This document shows, one piece after another, positions 36,374-47,044 of a stretch of 64,000 nt of DNA. The stretch covers positions 118,031-182,030 of the forward strand of contig PKTG01000122.1 in assembly GCA_002869225.1 (NCBI GenBank), in the 5' to 3' direction. The notes under the pieces are model-generated. The model had not been told where the DNA came from. It searched no databases and worked only from the letters and a program-made list of their open reading frames with translations. Position numbers and translations under genes: made by a program. Origin of the DNA: Candidatus Muiribacterium halophilum (lineage in GTDB: Bacteria > Muiribacteriota > Muiribacteriia > Muiribacteriales > Muiribacteriaceae). Each line of letters begins with the position of its first letter. The first letter of the stretch is position 1.

Positions 36374-38031
36374 CAACCTCCAGTTTCCGTCTCTGTCTCT
36401 TCAGTATCACTTGTCGTATCTGCTGACAGACCCGAGTCATATATCATAGGTATCTGCATATTCAAGGAAAGTCCTGGAGAGATAAATATCATATCTTTTT
36501 CAAACGAATAACTTCCAGCTGGTCTTCTAGCTTCTGAGTTATCGGACGATACAACCGCATATACTTCGATCTTATAATAACCTGAAAACAGGTTTGTCAT
36601 GTTTACTTTGTATGTTGAAGACTCATCCTGCTCAAGTGTGATATTGACCGGGAAATATTCCGATGATACCGATACTTCGGCAGTGTCTGTTACACCTTCG
36701 ACCCCTTCCACTTCAGCAGTATCGGTTTCTTCATCCACATCCGTATCGTCTTCATCGCCACCGATTTCTGTAAAGTATTTATAAAGGATCACATTTACCT
36801 GAGTATAGTTTAGAGGAAGTATATCGCCATCATATACAGTAAAGAAGCTTAGGTTTATTGTTCCATTACAATACTCCTGTTTTATTTGAAAATCCTCTTC
36901 TTTTGAAGTGTTAGGACTTAGGTAAATATTTTTCCTCTGAATCTCAAATCCTGGAGCTACTATGTTGAGTTCATAAAATCCTGAAGTAAGGGAAGATATA
37001 TTATAATTTCCTTCTGCATCAGTAAAGCATTGGTTTCCATCTCCTGCAAGTATTGCTACATTTGCTATACCAATACCAGTATTAACATCCATTATCTTTC
37101 CGTAAATGCTTGAGGTCTTACCAGAAAGCTCGATCACTTCCATACTATATTCTTTGTTATCCGTAATATTTACCTGAAACTCATAAGTCTCATAATCGTT
37201 GTGTTCACATTTTATAAGATATTCTCCACAAGAAATATTTGAGAATTTATAGATTCCTGAACTATCGGTTGTAGTTGAGGATATTATCTCATCGTTTTTG
37301 TATATTGTTACAATAACATCTTTAAGAAGCTCCATATTAGTCGAATCTACAATAACACCTCTTATCTTAGCGAGTATTGGATCCAAATAGATTATCTTAT
37401 TTGTAAAAACATTCTCGTTATTGAAATTTGCTACCACTGATTTGTAGTTTTCTTTTGTGAAAGTGACTATTTCTTCACTATCTTTTCCAAATGCGAATTC
37501 TCCCTCTATATTAGAAAGAAATGATATGTTTCCGTATTCTATGGAAACATTCTCAACAGCATTTAGAGTATAGGAATCTATGATCTTTCCGGCTACTACA
37601 GAACTATATTCACCAGTCTCAAATCCTTCCTTTAATTCAAGATAAAAATCTCTTTCGTCCTCAAATTCCAGATCAATGCTATCATTATCTTTATTAAATC
37701 CGTATGATTCTATCTCTACCATATATCTATCCGGTGATATAGTCTTTCCTACTTCATCATTATATATATAAAAAGCACCTGTCTCATCCGTCTGTTTTTC
37801 CAGTTTCACATTTCCTGAATTGTCTTTAAAATAGATGTTTGAATTATAGACCGGCTTATTTTCATATAAAACGTTTCCTTTAAAAAATATTGAATCACTG
37901 TTAGTGCCATATTCTTTTTTTGAAAGAAAATCGTTCATAAAGGTATCATCAGAACTGGAATTACATCCTGTAAGAATAGTTATAGTTAGGAGAAGAAAAG
38001 CAGTAAAAAGGGATATTGTCTTTTTTTTCAT
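36373..38031 (-). CDS. Lipoprotein with carboxypeptidase regulatory-like repeats (second of two)
   Basis: The 552-aa protein has the lipoprotein signal LFTAFLLLTITILTGC. It contains repeated Ig-like units 'G.V.D..T...L.dV.V.I.......T.T...G.Y.F..I..G.Y' (for example IGIANVAILAGDGNQCFTDA). An acidic run (DTDVDEETDTAEVEGVEG) lies near residue 450. It is coupled to its neighbours by ATGA overlaps (38028-38031 and 36373). The product resembles the following lipoprotein and may act with it. Confidence 0.75.
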   Translation of the reverse strand: MKKKTISLFTAFLLLTITILTGCNSSSDDTFMNDFLSKKEYGTNSDSIFFKGNVLYENKPVYNSNIYFKDNSGNVKLEKQTDETGAFYIYNDEVGKTISPDRYMVEIESYGFNKDNDSIDLEFEDERDFYLELKEGFETGEYSSVVAGKIIDSYTLNAVENVSIEYGNISFLSNIEGEFAFGKDSEEIVTFTKENYKSVVANFNNENVFTNKIIYLDPILAKIRGVIVDSTNMELLKDVIVTIYKNDEIISSTTTDSSGIYKFSNISCGEYLIKCEHNDYETYEFQVNITDNKEYSMEVIELSGKTSSIYGKIMDVNTGIGIANVAILAGDGNQCFTDAEGNYNISSLTSGFYELNIVAPGFEIQRKNIYLSPNTSKEEDFQIKQEYCNGTINLSFFTVYDGDILPLNYTQVNVILYKYFTEIGGDEDDTDVDEETDTAEVEGVEGVTDTAEVSVSSEYFPVNITLEQDESSTYKVNMTNLFSGYYKIEVYAVVSSDNSEARRPAGSYSFEKDMIFISPGLSLNMQIPMIYDSGLSADTTSDTEETETETGG

Positions 38032-39170
38032 TGTCCCCCCGTATATAGATTAATTGTATTTTCAGATATTCCGGGAACGGTATCATAAAGCATTAAAAGA
38101 GTATTTTTATCAGCTTCTGATAATTTGACGTCATCGTCTATTTCAACGTTCTCATCACCTGAATAAAGTATATCATTTGGGTTAGGACTGGAGCCAAGAA
38201 GACCAAGGGCTTTTCCAATTGCTTTTAACATGACTCTTTTTCGAATCGTCTCACTTGGTAGTCTATCCAGACTTGGAAGGTATACGTTTAATGTGATTAC
38301 AGGTTTAAAGTCATATTCAGGATACTGCGGATCGTCTTCTGTCATCGTGTAAAGTACTTCTTCAGTTCCGACTCTAGGCACCCACATAGTTGTAATGTTA
38401 GCATCTTCTCTATTATCAACCAGTGTGAATTTAAACTTGTTAGATACTACTTCCCATTTCCCTAACATCTCGATAAATTCCTGGGATAATTCGACCTGAT
38501 TTAATGAAAGTAATGTCGCATCATCTATATAGACTTTTATATCATCAGTGATAAATCTTGTTGTATTTGTACTAGATAGATCGACATAAAATTTTGTTTC
38601 AGCTGAATCCTCTTCGTTCTCGATCTCCTGAGAGATTATCTCACCATCGATATTAGCAATTTCAGAATAATAATTAGGTTTTCGATCTTCTGGATGAGAT
38701 ATAACGAAGTCCATCTCTTTTACACCTGATTCTATTCTTATAGTCTGCTCAAATTTTTCAAATCCTGGTGATTCTATTATTATTGAATGAAATCCGGTTG
38801 GTATACCAGATATATAAAACTCATGATCGATCTCAGGATTGAATATATATTTTTTACCAGCTATTCTTATGACACCTTTTGCTTTTGAATAAAATATCCT
38901 TGTATTATCATTAGTCTCACTAAAAACAGGGTTTTCAGCGGTGTCTTCAGCACCACTTTCGGAGTAATTTATATCAAAATATTCCCCTGGCATTATATTC
39001 GCATATATTTTTCCTCTTATCGCTCCCTCATCACCTGAGGTGTATGGAAGAATACTTATAGGCGATATATAAGAACCTGAATTACTTCCGCATCCTGTAA
39101 TTAACAACACTACTGAAACGAAAAAGAGAAAGAGCAATGTGTTTTTTTTATCAGTTTTTTGTTTAATCAT
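38028..39170 (-). CDS. Lipoprotein with a degenerate matrixin-like (M10-like) domain
   Basis: The 380-aa protein has a lipobox (FVSVVLLITGC). The C-terminal 150 residues follow the matrixin layout: DANITTMWVPRVG matches the 'ADI.v.W' beta strand, then ITLNVYLPSLDRL. The zinc site that should read HELGHALGLGH here reads KAIGKALGLLG, so all three His and the catalytic Glu are gone, although 'GkALGLLGSSPNPNDILYSG' otherwise follows 'GHALGLGHS.DPN.IMY'. 'LSEADKNTLLMLYD' matches the end of the domain. The protein is a probable dead protease. It is translationally coupled to the next gene (ATGA). Confidence 0.75.
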   Translation of the reverse strand: MIKQKTDKKNTLLFLFFVSVVLLITGCGSNSGSYISPISILPYTSGDEGAIRGKIYANIMPGEYFDINYSESGAEDTAENPVFSETNDNTRIFYSKAKGVIRIAGKKYIFNPEIDHEFYISGIPTGFHSIIIESPGFEKFEQTIRIESGVKEMDFVISHPEDRKPNYYSEIANIDGEIISQEIENEEDSAETKFYVDLSSTNTTRFITDDIKVYIDDATLLSLNQVELSQEFIEMLGKWEVVSNKFKFTLVDNREDANITTMWVPRVGTEEVLYTMTEDDPQYPEYDFKPVITLNVYLPSLDRLPSETIRKRVMLKAIGKALGLLGSSPNPNDILYSGDENVEIDDDVKLSEADKNTLLMLYDTVPGISENTINLYTGGQ

Positions 39171-39181
39171 CTAAACCCCGC

Positions 39182-40102
39182 TTAGAAATTATAATTAGCT
39201 GTATATCCGTAAATCTTATCCGAAGAATTATTTATATTTTCCATAAATATGGATGAATGTAATTTATTGTTTTTTACTTTAAAACCTAGATTTACTGTAA
39301 AATCATTATCGCCCAGTATATAATCGCCATTCATCTTTTTAAGTTCAGCCACAAAATGAATACCTTGAATCCTTGAGTAATCGAAAGAAAGTCCGGTTGT
39401 TAAAAATGAAGTAGAATCAAGTTGGAAAGCTGGAATGTTTATAACACTTCGTATAAAAGATGATTTAATGCATATAGAAGCATCAAGATATGGAGTTAGT
39501 CTGTCCGATACACTGACAAAGAAAGAATTAGCTTTTTCGAGTTGTGAATACGAAAGCATGAGCTGATCTTTCGGAGTGATATCCGTATAATGTCCTCCTA
39601 AAGCAATAAGAGTATTTAGATAATCAAAAGCAAACTTATAATTCAATGTAGTCAGAGTGAGATTTTGATTAGCCATTCCAGTTATATCACTGTTAGAATC
39701 CAGAAAATTGAAACCAATCTCTGAATTTTGAGTAAGTCCGTAGTTAAGATGAAATATCTTTTCATTTTGATTTACATCTTTCAAAGTTCCCTGATAATTA
39801 AGAAGACCGTCTTTGTATATGTAGGTATAACCACAAGCAAGTTCACCTGTCTTTAAGATATATGCTGAAGGTATGTCTATAGTGCCTGATAGTCCGGTAG
39901 TTGAAATAAATCCTTCAGGGTCAAAAAGATCTGCAGAACTTAAATTAAGTCTTTGATGTTTTAACTTAGTGTTGAGTTGTTTTTTGTTTAGATCATCATA
40001 TATTGCTGAATAACCTGTAATCTTTAGTTCTTTTAGATTTTCAGCCTGTAGCGAAATCAAAGATATTAGACAGAAGATAATAACAATAGTGGTTTTTTTC
40101 AT
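39182..40102 (-). CDS. Putative outer-membrane beta-barrel protein
   Basis: The 306-aa protein has a signal peptide (TTIVIIFCLISLISLQA). Alternating-residue strands fill the rest (for example GLTQNSEIGFNFLDSNS), and the C-terminus ends in Phe (GYTANYNF), a barrel signature. SGTIDIPSAYILKTGELACG resembles the YjbH-like start of some barrels. An AGAGGT ribosome site precedes ATG 40102. It heads the surface operon, and the TTTATCGGTAA element lies 30 bases upstream. It may export or anchor the surface proteins. Confidence 0.65.
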   Translation of the reverse strand: MKKTTIVIIFCLISLISLQAENLKELKITGYSAIYDDLNKKQLNTKLKHQRLNLSSADLFDPEGFISTTGLSGTIDIPSAYILKTGELACGYTYIYKDGLLNYQGTLKDVNQNEKIFHLNYGLTQNSEIGFNFLDSNSDITGMANQNLTLTTLNYKFAFDYLNTLIALGGHYTDITPKDQLMLSYSQLEKANSFFVSVSDRLTPYLDASICIKSSFIRSVINIPAFQLDSTSFLTTGLSFDYSRIQGIHFVAELKKMNGDYILGDNDFTVNLGFKVKNNKLHSSIFMENINNSSDKIYGYTANYNF

Positions 40103-40131
40103 ATATACCTCTCACATTTATATTCTTTGAA

Positions 40132-40142
40132 TTTATCGGTAA
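40132..40142 (-). promoter_or_regulatory. TTTATCGGTAA element before the surface operon
   Basis: The same 11-mer occurs at 21419 and 24845. Upstream on the minus strand lies TAATGCATAC, echoing TAATGCAAAC before the giant gene. The remaining bases of 40103-40270 hold no gene I can support. Confidence 0.4.
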
Positions 40143-40270
40143 AAATACTGTATGCATTAAGTTTTTTTTACCGGTTGACTCAACTGATGAATATACTGAA
40201 ATCTGATATGTGATTAAAGAGTTGATTAAAATCTTAGAAGGGATATATTGATATTTGAAAAATGTTCAGT

Positions 40271-40684
40271 TTACCTATCTTCATCTTTTAAAATATAAAA
40301 AGATAAGTTATATGGTATCTTTCCAAGCAAAAGTGATGCAATCTGGAAGGAGAACCCATAGGTGGAATATGATCTGGAAGCTTTACCAAGAGTTGCATCA
40401 AGATGATCAAAGAAAAATCCACCATAAAGAGTGAGAGAATAACTATGTCCTATTTTAAAAGAAAAATCTCGATAAAGTCTTTTTTTTATATCAAGTGAAC
40501 CTTTTATCATCCTGTCTGCATATACTTCCTTATTAAAACCTCTTACATGATTTGAGTTTTGTGGTCTAAGTAAGATCAAAGGGTCATATACGGTTATATT
40601 TGATAATCTGTTATAAGATCCGGTTGCTTTTATTTGAAATCCTTTTTTTTCAAATAGGCTTTTGCTTCGAACATATTTAAATTC
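40271..40684 (-). pseudogene. 3' part of the outer-membrane protein gene, beyond an in-frame TAA
   Basis: The frame of the gene at 40685-41287 continues past TAA 40685-40687 to TAG 40271. It reads EFKYVRSKSLFEKK, then alternating beta-strand segments (SLDIKKRLYRDFSFKIG, SYSLTLYGGFFFDHLD) and FSFQIASLLLGKIPY, which look like barrel strands. The first possible start is a TTG at 40579, with no ribosome site. The piece therefore belongs to the previous gene. Confidence 0.65.
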
Positions 40685-41287
40685 TTAAATACCATCATCT
40701 TTAAGATCTTTTATAAAGGTAAGTGATTGAACATCAATATCTTTTATTATAACAGGGTAATCTGAAGAATATTCGTATTCAGTATTGCTCAATCTTAGAA
40801 TGAGATTATATCTTTCACCTTTGTAAAGGTTTAAAACCCCTTCCGATTTATCAGTCTTTAAATAATTAATACCTGTAGTAAAATAATTGTTCCAGCCAAC
40901 TGATATTGAGTTTAGGAGTTCGAATCCAGTATATTTTGGATAATATGTTGTGTTTAATATATGTTCTTTATTTTCATTCTGCCATATATTTATATATTGT
41001 TTATGAGATCTATTGATCTGATTCACATAGTTATAGTCAAGATTAATATTTTTTGTATGAAGGTTGTATAAAGTCTTAAAGACGAATTTTTTAATTCCTA
41101 ATTGATCTAGTGCAGTTGATATGACTCCGATCTTTGAATTAGAAGGTATGTATTCGAACCATGGACTTACAAGAGAGTATTTAAGTATAGGATTGTATTT
41201 TTTGATTCTAACGTCATTTGTTTTGTTTCCAAATATGATAATGCTAAAAAGTAGGATTAAAGAAGTTATTATTATGTTCTTTCTCAT
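40685..41287 (-). CDS. Outer-membrane protein, cut by an in-frame stop
   Basis: The product is a signal peptide (NIIITSLILLFSIIIFG) plus 180 residues of alternating beta strands. The frame ends at TAA 40685 after 'LKDDGI', then continues for 137 codons, giving about 337 codons in total. TCA to TAA is a possible single change. The start overlaps the end of the peptidase gene (41284) by the ATGA tetramer, so they are co-translated; it may be the barrel half of a protease-propeller-barrel arrangement split over two genes. No known family is recognised. Confidence 0.6.
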   Translation of the reverse strand: MRKNIIITSLILLFSIIIFGNKTNDVRIKKYNPILKYSLVSPWFEYIPSNSKIGVISTALDQLGIKKFVFKTLYNLHTKNINLDYNYVNQINRSHKQYINIWQNENKEHILNTTYYPKYTGFELLNSISVGWNNYFTTGINYLKTDKSEGVLNLYKGERYNLILRLSNTEYEYSSDYPVIIKDIDVQSLTFIKDLKDDGI

Positions 41288-42723
41288 TTGCATACCACCG
41301 ATGATGAGCCTGGAGAAAGCATTCTGAAATAGAGTCTTTGATTATGATAAAAGATGTCGTTTCCGCCTGGATATTCTATTTTTTCATCTGCATTCTCGCT
41401 TTTTAGAAAGAACTTTCCGTTTTCATATATATCGATATAAGGTTTTCCAGCGATAAATATAATATCAAAACCGGTCTTATCATAAGTTATTAGTCTTGTC
41501 TGTACTTTATCATTATCAATAAAGAATCTGGATAAATAGCTTTCACTTGTATTGAAAAAATACAATGTCTTGTCTTTGATCTTTGAAAAGAACCCTTTAA
41601 ATCTCTTTATAGGTCTATCTGGACGATTTATATCGTATAATAAGATATTACCATGACCATCAGAAGTGGTAAGAAGGTTTCCTTCTATATCAGGATATAT
41701 ACCTCTCATATTTGTCTTAATGGTCTTATTTTTTACGTGTTTAAAAATATGATATCGAGCTATGTTTCCTGTTTTCTTTACGAGTCTTGAAAAATATATT
41801 ACACCTTTATCATCTATACAAAAGGAATGAAGGTCTTTAACAACAAACTCTCTTCTTTTATTACCTTTATAAAGAGCTTTTTTTGATCTGTTATTATCAT
41901 AATAATCAAGATAATAGCTTTTTCCTGTTTTTATTCTGAAACCTGAAATATCAATTCCACTTGTTATTATATTTATGTCCTTATCTTTAATAGGAGGTTT
42001 GAAAAGATCTTTTTTAAAATCTTCAAAAAAAGAGCTGAAAGGTTCAAGATTTTCTTTCATATATCTTTTTATGTTACCTGAACGTGAAATATCCTGCCAA
42101 AGTGAGAGAAGTCTTTTGTCATATTTTTTATATAGCGATCTTAACATATGATAACTTTGAGAATAACCGCCTGCTCTGTCATATGGGTCTCTTGAATAAA
42201 AAATATTCATTTCATTAGAAGTATAAAAAGGAAATTTTTTACTTTCATATAGAAAGAAAGGATCATCGCCTCTGGAAAAATATTCTGAGAATCCTTCATA
42301 TACCCATAAAGGTATAAACCCAAGTTTAAGGTAATAGTCAAATGCTGAAAGACCTTTTCTAGCGGATCTGAAGTTGAGTATATGTATCATCTCATGAGCA
42401 AAAAGTGTCTCGAATGAAGTGAATTGTTTTGGATCAAAGAAAAAGTTCATATTTATATTTACTTTAAAAGGATCCGCTTCACCTCTTCTAGAATCAATAG
42501 CATCATCTATGTATACAATGACTGGAGAGGTTTTTTCCTGATTAAAAAAAACTGCTTTTTCCCTAAATATTTCTTCTGATATATCGAGATAATCTGCTAT
42601 ATCATCTTTGACAGAAGACGGGAAATAAAAAACCAGATTTTCAGATCTTGCAACATAAAAATCGTTGCTCCAGCAAAAGATAACAAGCTGGCAAATAAGT
42701 AATAAAAAAAGAGCTCTTTTCAT
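41284..42723 (-). CDS. Secreted peptidase MA-like metalloprotease with beta-propeller-like region
   Basis: The 479-aa protein has a signal peptide (ALFLLLICQLVIFCWS). The zinc motif is FAHEMIHILNF (HExxH), followed by GFIPLWVYEGFSEYFSRGDD in which the Glu of 'EGFSEYF' fits the third ligand region of gluzincins. From about residue 270 the sequence shows 'Y...D....L.....' repeats like a beta-propeller (YLDYYDNNRSKKALYKG, DIEGNLLTTSDGHGNILLYD). It ends in an ATGA overlap with the next gene. It may process secreted or surface proteins. Confidence 0.75.
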   Translation of the reverse strand: MKRALFLLLICQLVIFCWSNDFYVARSENLVFYFPSSVKDDIADYLDISEEIFREKAVFFNQEKTSPVIVYIDDAIDSRRGEADPFKVNINMNFFFDPKQFTSFETLFAHEMIHILNFRSARKGLSAFDYYLKLGFIPLWVYEGFSEYFSRGDDPFFLYESKKFPFYTSNEMNIFYSRDPYDRAGGYSQSYHMLRSLYKKYDKRLLSLWQDISRSGNIKRYMKENLEPFSSFFEDFKKDLFKPPIKDKDINIITSGIDISGFRIKTGKSYYLDYYDNNRSKKALYKGNKRREFVVKDLHSFCIDDKGVIYFSRLVKKTGNIARYHIFKHVKNKTIKTNMRGIYPDIEGNLLTTSDGHGNILLYDINRPDRPIKRFKGFFSKIKDKTLYFFNTSESYLSRFFIDNDKVQTRLITYDKTGFDIIFIAGKPYIDIYENGKFFLKSENADEKIEYPGGNDIFYHNQRLYFRMLSPGSSSVVCK

Positions 42724-42733
42724 ATTTAAAAAA

Positions 42734-43840
42734 TCAGTTTGTTAGAATATTAAATATAAATTCTGAGGTCTTTTTGAGATCTTCTATATGAATGTGTTCA
42801 GAAGTCGTATGGACATTCATCATTCCGGTACTCATATTTACTGCATTTATACCATTCTCACAATGAATATTTGTATCACTACCACCACCTGTTGATCCGG
42901 TCTTTATATCAACACCCATTTTTTTTCCAACATTTATTATCTCTTTTACCAGTTCATGGTCATTAGGTATATTATATGCTTTGTATTCAGGTATGACTTC
43001 GTATTCAAATTCACAACCACATTCTTTTACTTCTTTCTGAATGGAAGATATCATTTCCTCTGTTACTTTTTTTAGCTTATTATCATCTCTACTTCTTACT
43101 TCACCCTCAAACTCTACAAGATCCGGCACTATATTTGTGGCTTTACCGCCTCTTATGGTTCCTATATTGGAAGTTGTCTCATCATCAATTCTACCGATTT
43201 TTGTATTTGCGATTCCTTTTGAGACAGCAAAAATAGCATTTAAGCCTTTTTCAGGTTCGAGACCGGCATGTGCGGCTTTTCCTTTTACCTTCATCTTGAT
43301 GGAGTTTTGAGAAGGAGCGCTTGTTATGATCTCACCAAAAGGTCCTCCACTATCAAGAACTATCATATTTTCAAGACCTTCTATTAGAGAAGTATCCAGA
43401 TGTTTTGCTCCGAGTAGCCCAACTTCCTCAGATGTTGTGAAAATAAACATAGCATCACGTGAAGGGATATTTTCCTCTTTTATCCTCATAGCAGCATGAA
43501 GGATTGCTGCAATACCACTTTTATCATCAGAACCTAGTATGGTGTTACCGCTACTTTTTATAACATCACCATCTAATATGGGTTTGATATCCTTGCCAGG
43601 TACCACTGTATCAACATGTGCGCTGAATCCGATACACGTTTTATCAGTTTTTTGACCTTTTAACTTTACGATAAGATTTGGTGCATCTGATCCTGTCTTT
43701 TCAATTGAAGCAATATCTTTGATACATTCCAGACCCAGTTTGCCAAATTCATCCTTTAAATAATTAACAAACCTTTTTTCTGAACCTGATTCACTGTCTA
43801 TTTTTATCATCTCAATAAAGATATCTTCAACTTTTCTCAT
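42734..43840 (-). CDS. M20 family peptidase, PepT-like
   Basis: The 368-aa cytoplasmic metallopeptidase has both zinc sites: SAHVDTVVPG, GSDDKSGIAAIL (with HVD and the bridging Asp) and TTSEEVGLLGA with the catalytic Glu. The dimerisation domain has HAGLEPEKGLNAIFAVSKGI, and the C-terminus has GGGSDTNIHCENG and VHTTSEHI. It fits the PepT-like branch that cleaves small peptides. ATG 43840 follows GGAGG; the upstream ATG 43855 lacks it. Confidence 0.88.
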   Translation of the reverse strand: MRKVEDIFIEMIKIDSESGSEKRFVNYLKDEFGKLGLECIKDIASIEKTGSDAPNLIVKLKGQKTDKTCIGFSAHVDTVVPGKDIKPILDGDVIKSSGNTILGSDDKSGIAAILHAAMRIKEENIPSRDAMFIFTTSEEVGLLGAKHLDTSLIEGLENMIVLDSGGPFGEIITSAPSQNSIKMKVKGKAAHAGLEPEKGLNAIFAVSKGIANTKIGRIDDETTSNIGTIRGGKATNIVPDLVEFEGEVRSRDDNKLKKVTEEMISSIQKEVKECGCEFEYEVIPEYKAYNIPNDHELVKEIINVGKKMGVDIKTGSTGGGSDTNIHCENGINAVNMSTGMMNVHTTSEHIHIEDLKKTSEFIFNILTN

Positions 43841-43869
43841 GTTCCCTCCATTCATTTCTCACACTTAAA

Positions 43870-43890
43870 GCATCACGCATCACGCTTCAC
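43870..43890. repeat. Tandem heptamer GCATCAC, three units
   Basis: The units read GCATCAC, GCATCAC, GCTTCAC, followed by GTC. They lie between ahcY and the peptidase gene. The GACGTGAA part in reverse complement is also found at 63205. Confidence 0.65.
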
Positions 43891-43895
43891 GTCTC

Positions 43896-45341
<1,446 letters not shown>

Positions 45342-45390
45342 TTATCATACAAAGTAAGCATGTATCTAATGATAAATCCAGAAATAACAA

Positions 45391-45425
45391 TAAAAAAAAG
45401 AGCATTCACTTGGAATGCTCATAAA
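45391..45425 (-). terminator. Terminator of the envelope/signalling operon
   Basis: The stem GAGCATTC / GAATGCTC is flanked by T on the minus strand. It lies 150 bases after the last gene (45575). The stretch 45426-45574 contains no gene I can support. Confidence 0.8.
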
Positions 45426-45574
45426 AAGAGAGGGTAAAACTTCACAAATATTTTATCGGACAAAATGAAGATTTGATTAGATTTTTTTTTAAAAATAATA
45501 AAGGAATAAGGTATATATATTAAAATAAAGTATTGATGATGATATTAAGTGGAAATAATTTTATAAAATATCAA

Positions 45575-45961
45575 TCAGTCTGATATCTTTTTATAAAAGA
45601 AAAGGTTTTCAAGTGTCTCTCTTATCTTAGAAAGATGTGAAAATAAAAAAGCATTATTTGTCTTTGAAATACCGTCTCCGGTATATGAAAATATCACATC
45701 TGCTTTTTCTTCAAGATCAGAATAACCTGTTTGAATAAGTATTATACTATTTTTTTCTATAAAAGATACTATTTCAGATGGGTCTAATAAGTTTATCTCC
45801 GAAGGAATATTTTCTTCATCTCCAGATAAATAATTCTCACATTGATAAAAATAAATATCTATCTTAAAATAAACGGACCATTTGATAAGATCATCCAGTT
45901 CTCTTGAGGAAAACTTTGAAAAATCAATTTTATAGAAAAGTAAATTTTTATTATCCTTCAT
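45575..45961 (-). CDS. Small protein of unknown function
   Basis: The 128-aa protein has no signal or clear motif. It is helical, with an acidic middle (YLSGDEENIPSEINLLDPSE). The start at ATG 45961 lies inside the end of the RibU-like gene (45951); the TTG at 45970 is the only earlier start. It is the last gene of the long operon and stops 150 bases before a terminator. I cannot name it. Confidence 0.6.
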   Translation of the reverse strand: MKDNKNLLFYKIDFSKFSSRELDDLIKWSVYFKIDIYFYQCENYLSGDEENIPSEINLLDPSEIVSFIEKNSIILIQTGYSDLEEKADVIFSYTGDGISKTNNAFLFSHLSKIRETLENLFFYKKISD

Positions 45962-46481
45962 CCTGTTCAATAAAACTCCCTATTTTTTTATAAATAAATA
46001 GAACTATAAACGAGTTAAACAATCCTTTAATTATATTAAAAGGTGTTACAGCTATTAAAATATATCTGAATAAATTGAAATTTTCCAGTTTAAAGTAATA
46101 TTTTACCATTATATAATTAGTAGGTGCCATGATAACTGTCATTACTAATGTATATAAAATAAGACCTTTTATAGCACTTTTCCTGTTTTTTTTACGATAA
46201 TATATATAAGTAGATATAAAAACAAAAGATCCTCCAGCTAAAAGACTCGCTATAAATCCTAATATGCCGTAGGAATCTCCTCGATAAAGATAAAAAAGTA
46301 TGTTTCTGATTAGTATTACTGCTAATCCATACATGGGTCCAAATTTAAAACCGGTAATAAGAGCTGGTATATCAGACGGATCATATTTTAGCCATGGATA
46401 GACTTGAAATATAGGGATCTCTATAAGCATCATAAAAAATGAGATCACTGCAAAAATAGCTGCACTTACTTTTCTTTTCAT
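45951..46481 (-). CDS. ECF transporter S component, RibU-like
   Basis: The 176-aa membrane protein has five or six hydrophobic segments and the S-component motif YDPSDIPALITGFKFGPMYG, which fits the riboflavin-specific RibU type (P-x-YD-SD-PAL). No ATPase or T subunit is adjacent, as is usual for group II ECF systems that share a common EcfAAT. The start overlaps the LemA stop by TAATG. The substrate, riboflavin or another vitamin, is inferred. Confidence 0.75.
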   Translation of the reverse strand: MKRKVSAAIFAVISFFMMLIEIPIFQVYPWLKYDPSDIPALITGFKFGPMYGLAVILIRNILFYLYRGDSYGILGFIASLLAGGSFVFISTYIYYRKKNRKSAIKGLILYTLVMTVIMAPTNYIMVKYYFKLENFNLFRYILIAVTPFNIIKGLFNSFIVLFIYKKIGSFIEQDEG

Positions 46482-47044
46482 TAAAATGACACCTCGGGAT
46501 TTTGTTTATCGGTCTCACTTATTTTAAAATAATCTTTTTTTTCAAATCCATATATTCCTGAGATGAAATTATTCGGAAACAGTCTTATATATTTGTTATA
46601 AAGTTGCACGGATTCATTATATCTTTTTCTGGCGACGGCTAATCTGTTTTCTGTACCTGCTAATTCGTCCTGTAATCTTATAAATGATTTATCAGCTTTC
46701 AGGTTAGGATAATTTTCACTTATTGCCAGTAGTTTTCCAAGAGCACCTTCGAACATGCTGCTGGCTGCCTGTTTTTCTTTTACCGAACCTGATTGAAGCA
46801 ATTTTGTGCGAGCTTCAGCTATTTTTGTAAATATCTCATCCTCATGTTTTGCATACCCTTTTACAGTTTCTACAAGATTTGGTATGAGATCGGCTCTTCT
46901 TTTTAACTGATTATCTATTTCCGCCCAATTTTCTTTTGTATTTTCTTCAAAAACAACAAACTGATTATATTTTCCTACAAAAAATCCAAAAAAGATTAGT
47001 CCTAATCCAAATATTGCTGCTAGAACGAATAATAATTTTTTCAT
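46481..47044 (-). CDS. lemA: LemA family protein
   Basis: The 187-aa protein has one N-terminal membrane anchor (LLFVLAAIFGLGLIFFGFF) followed by a long helical domain: YNQFVVFEENTKENWAEIDN, QLKRRADLIPNLVETVKGY and a C-terminal 'ARKRYNESVQLYN'. These are the LemA hallmarks. The role of LemA is unknown, although the protein sits in the membrane. ATGA overlap joins it to the MerR-like gene, and TAATG joins it to the RibU-like gene. Confidence 0.9.
   Translation of the reverse strand: MKKLLFVLAAIFGLGLIFFGFFVGKYNQFVVFEENTKENWAEIDNQLKRRADLIPNLVETVKGYAKHEDEIFTKIAEARTKLLQSGSVKEKQAASSMFEGALGKLLAISENYPNLKADKSFIRLQDELAGTENRLAVARKRYNESVQLYNKYIRLFPNNFISGIYGFEKKDYFKISETDKQNPEVSF

Noticed and set aside
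43841..43895. CRISPR-like array
   Set aside because: The units are 7 bases long with no spacers, so this is a tandem heptamer and not a CRISPR.
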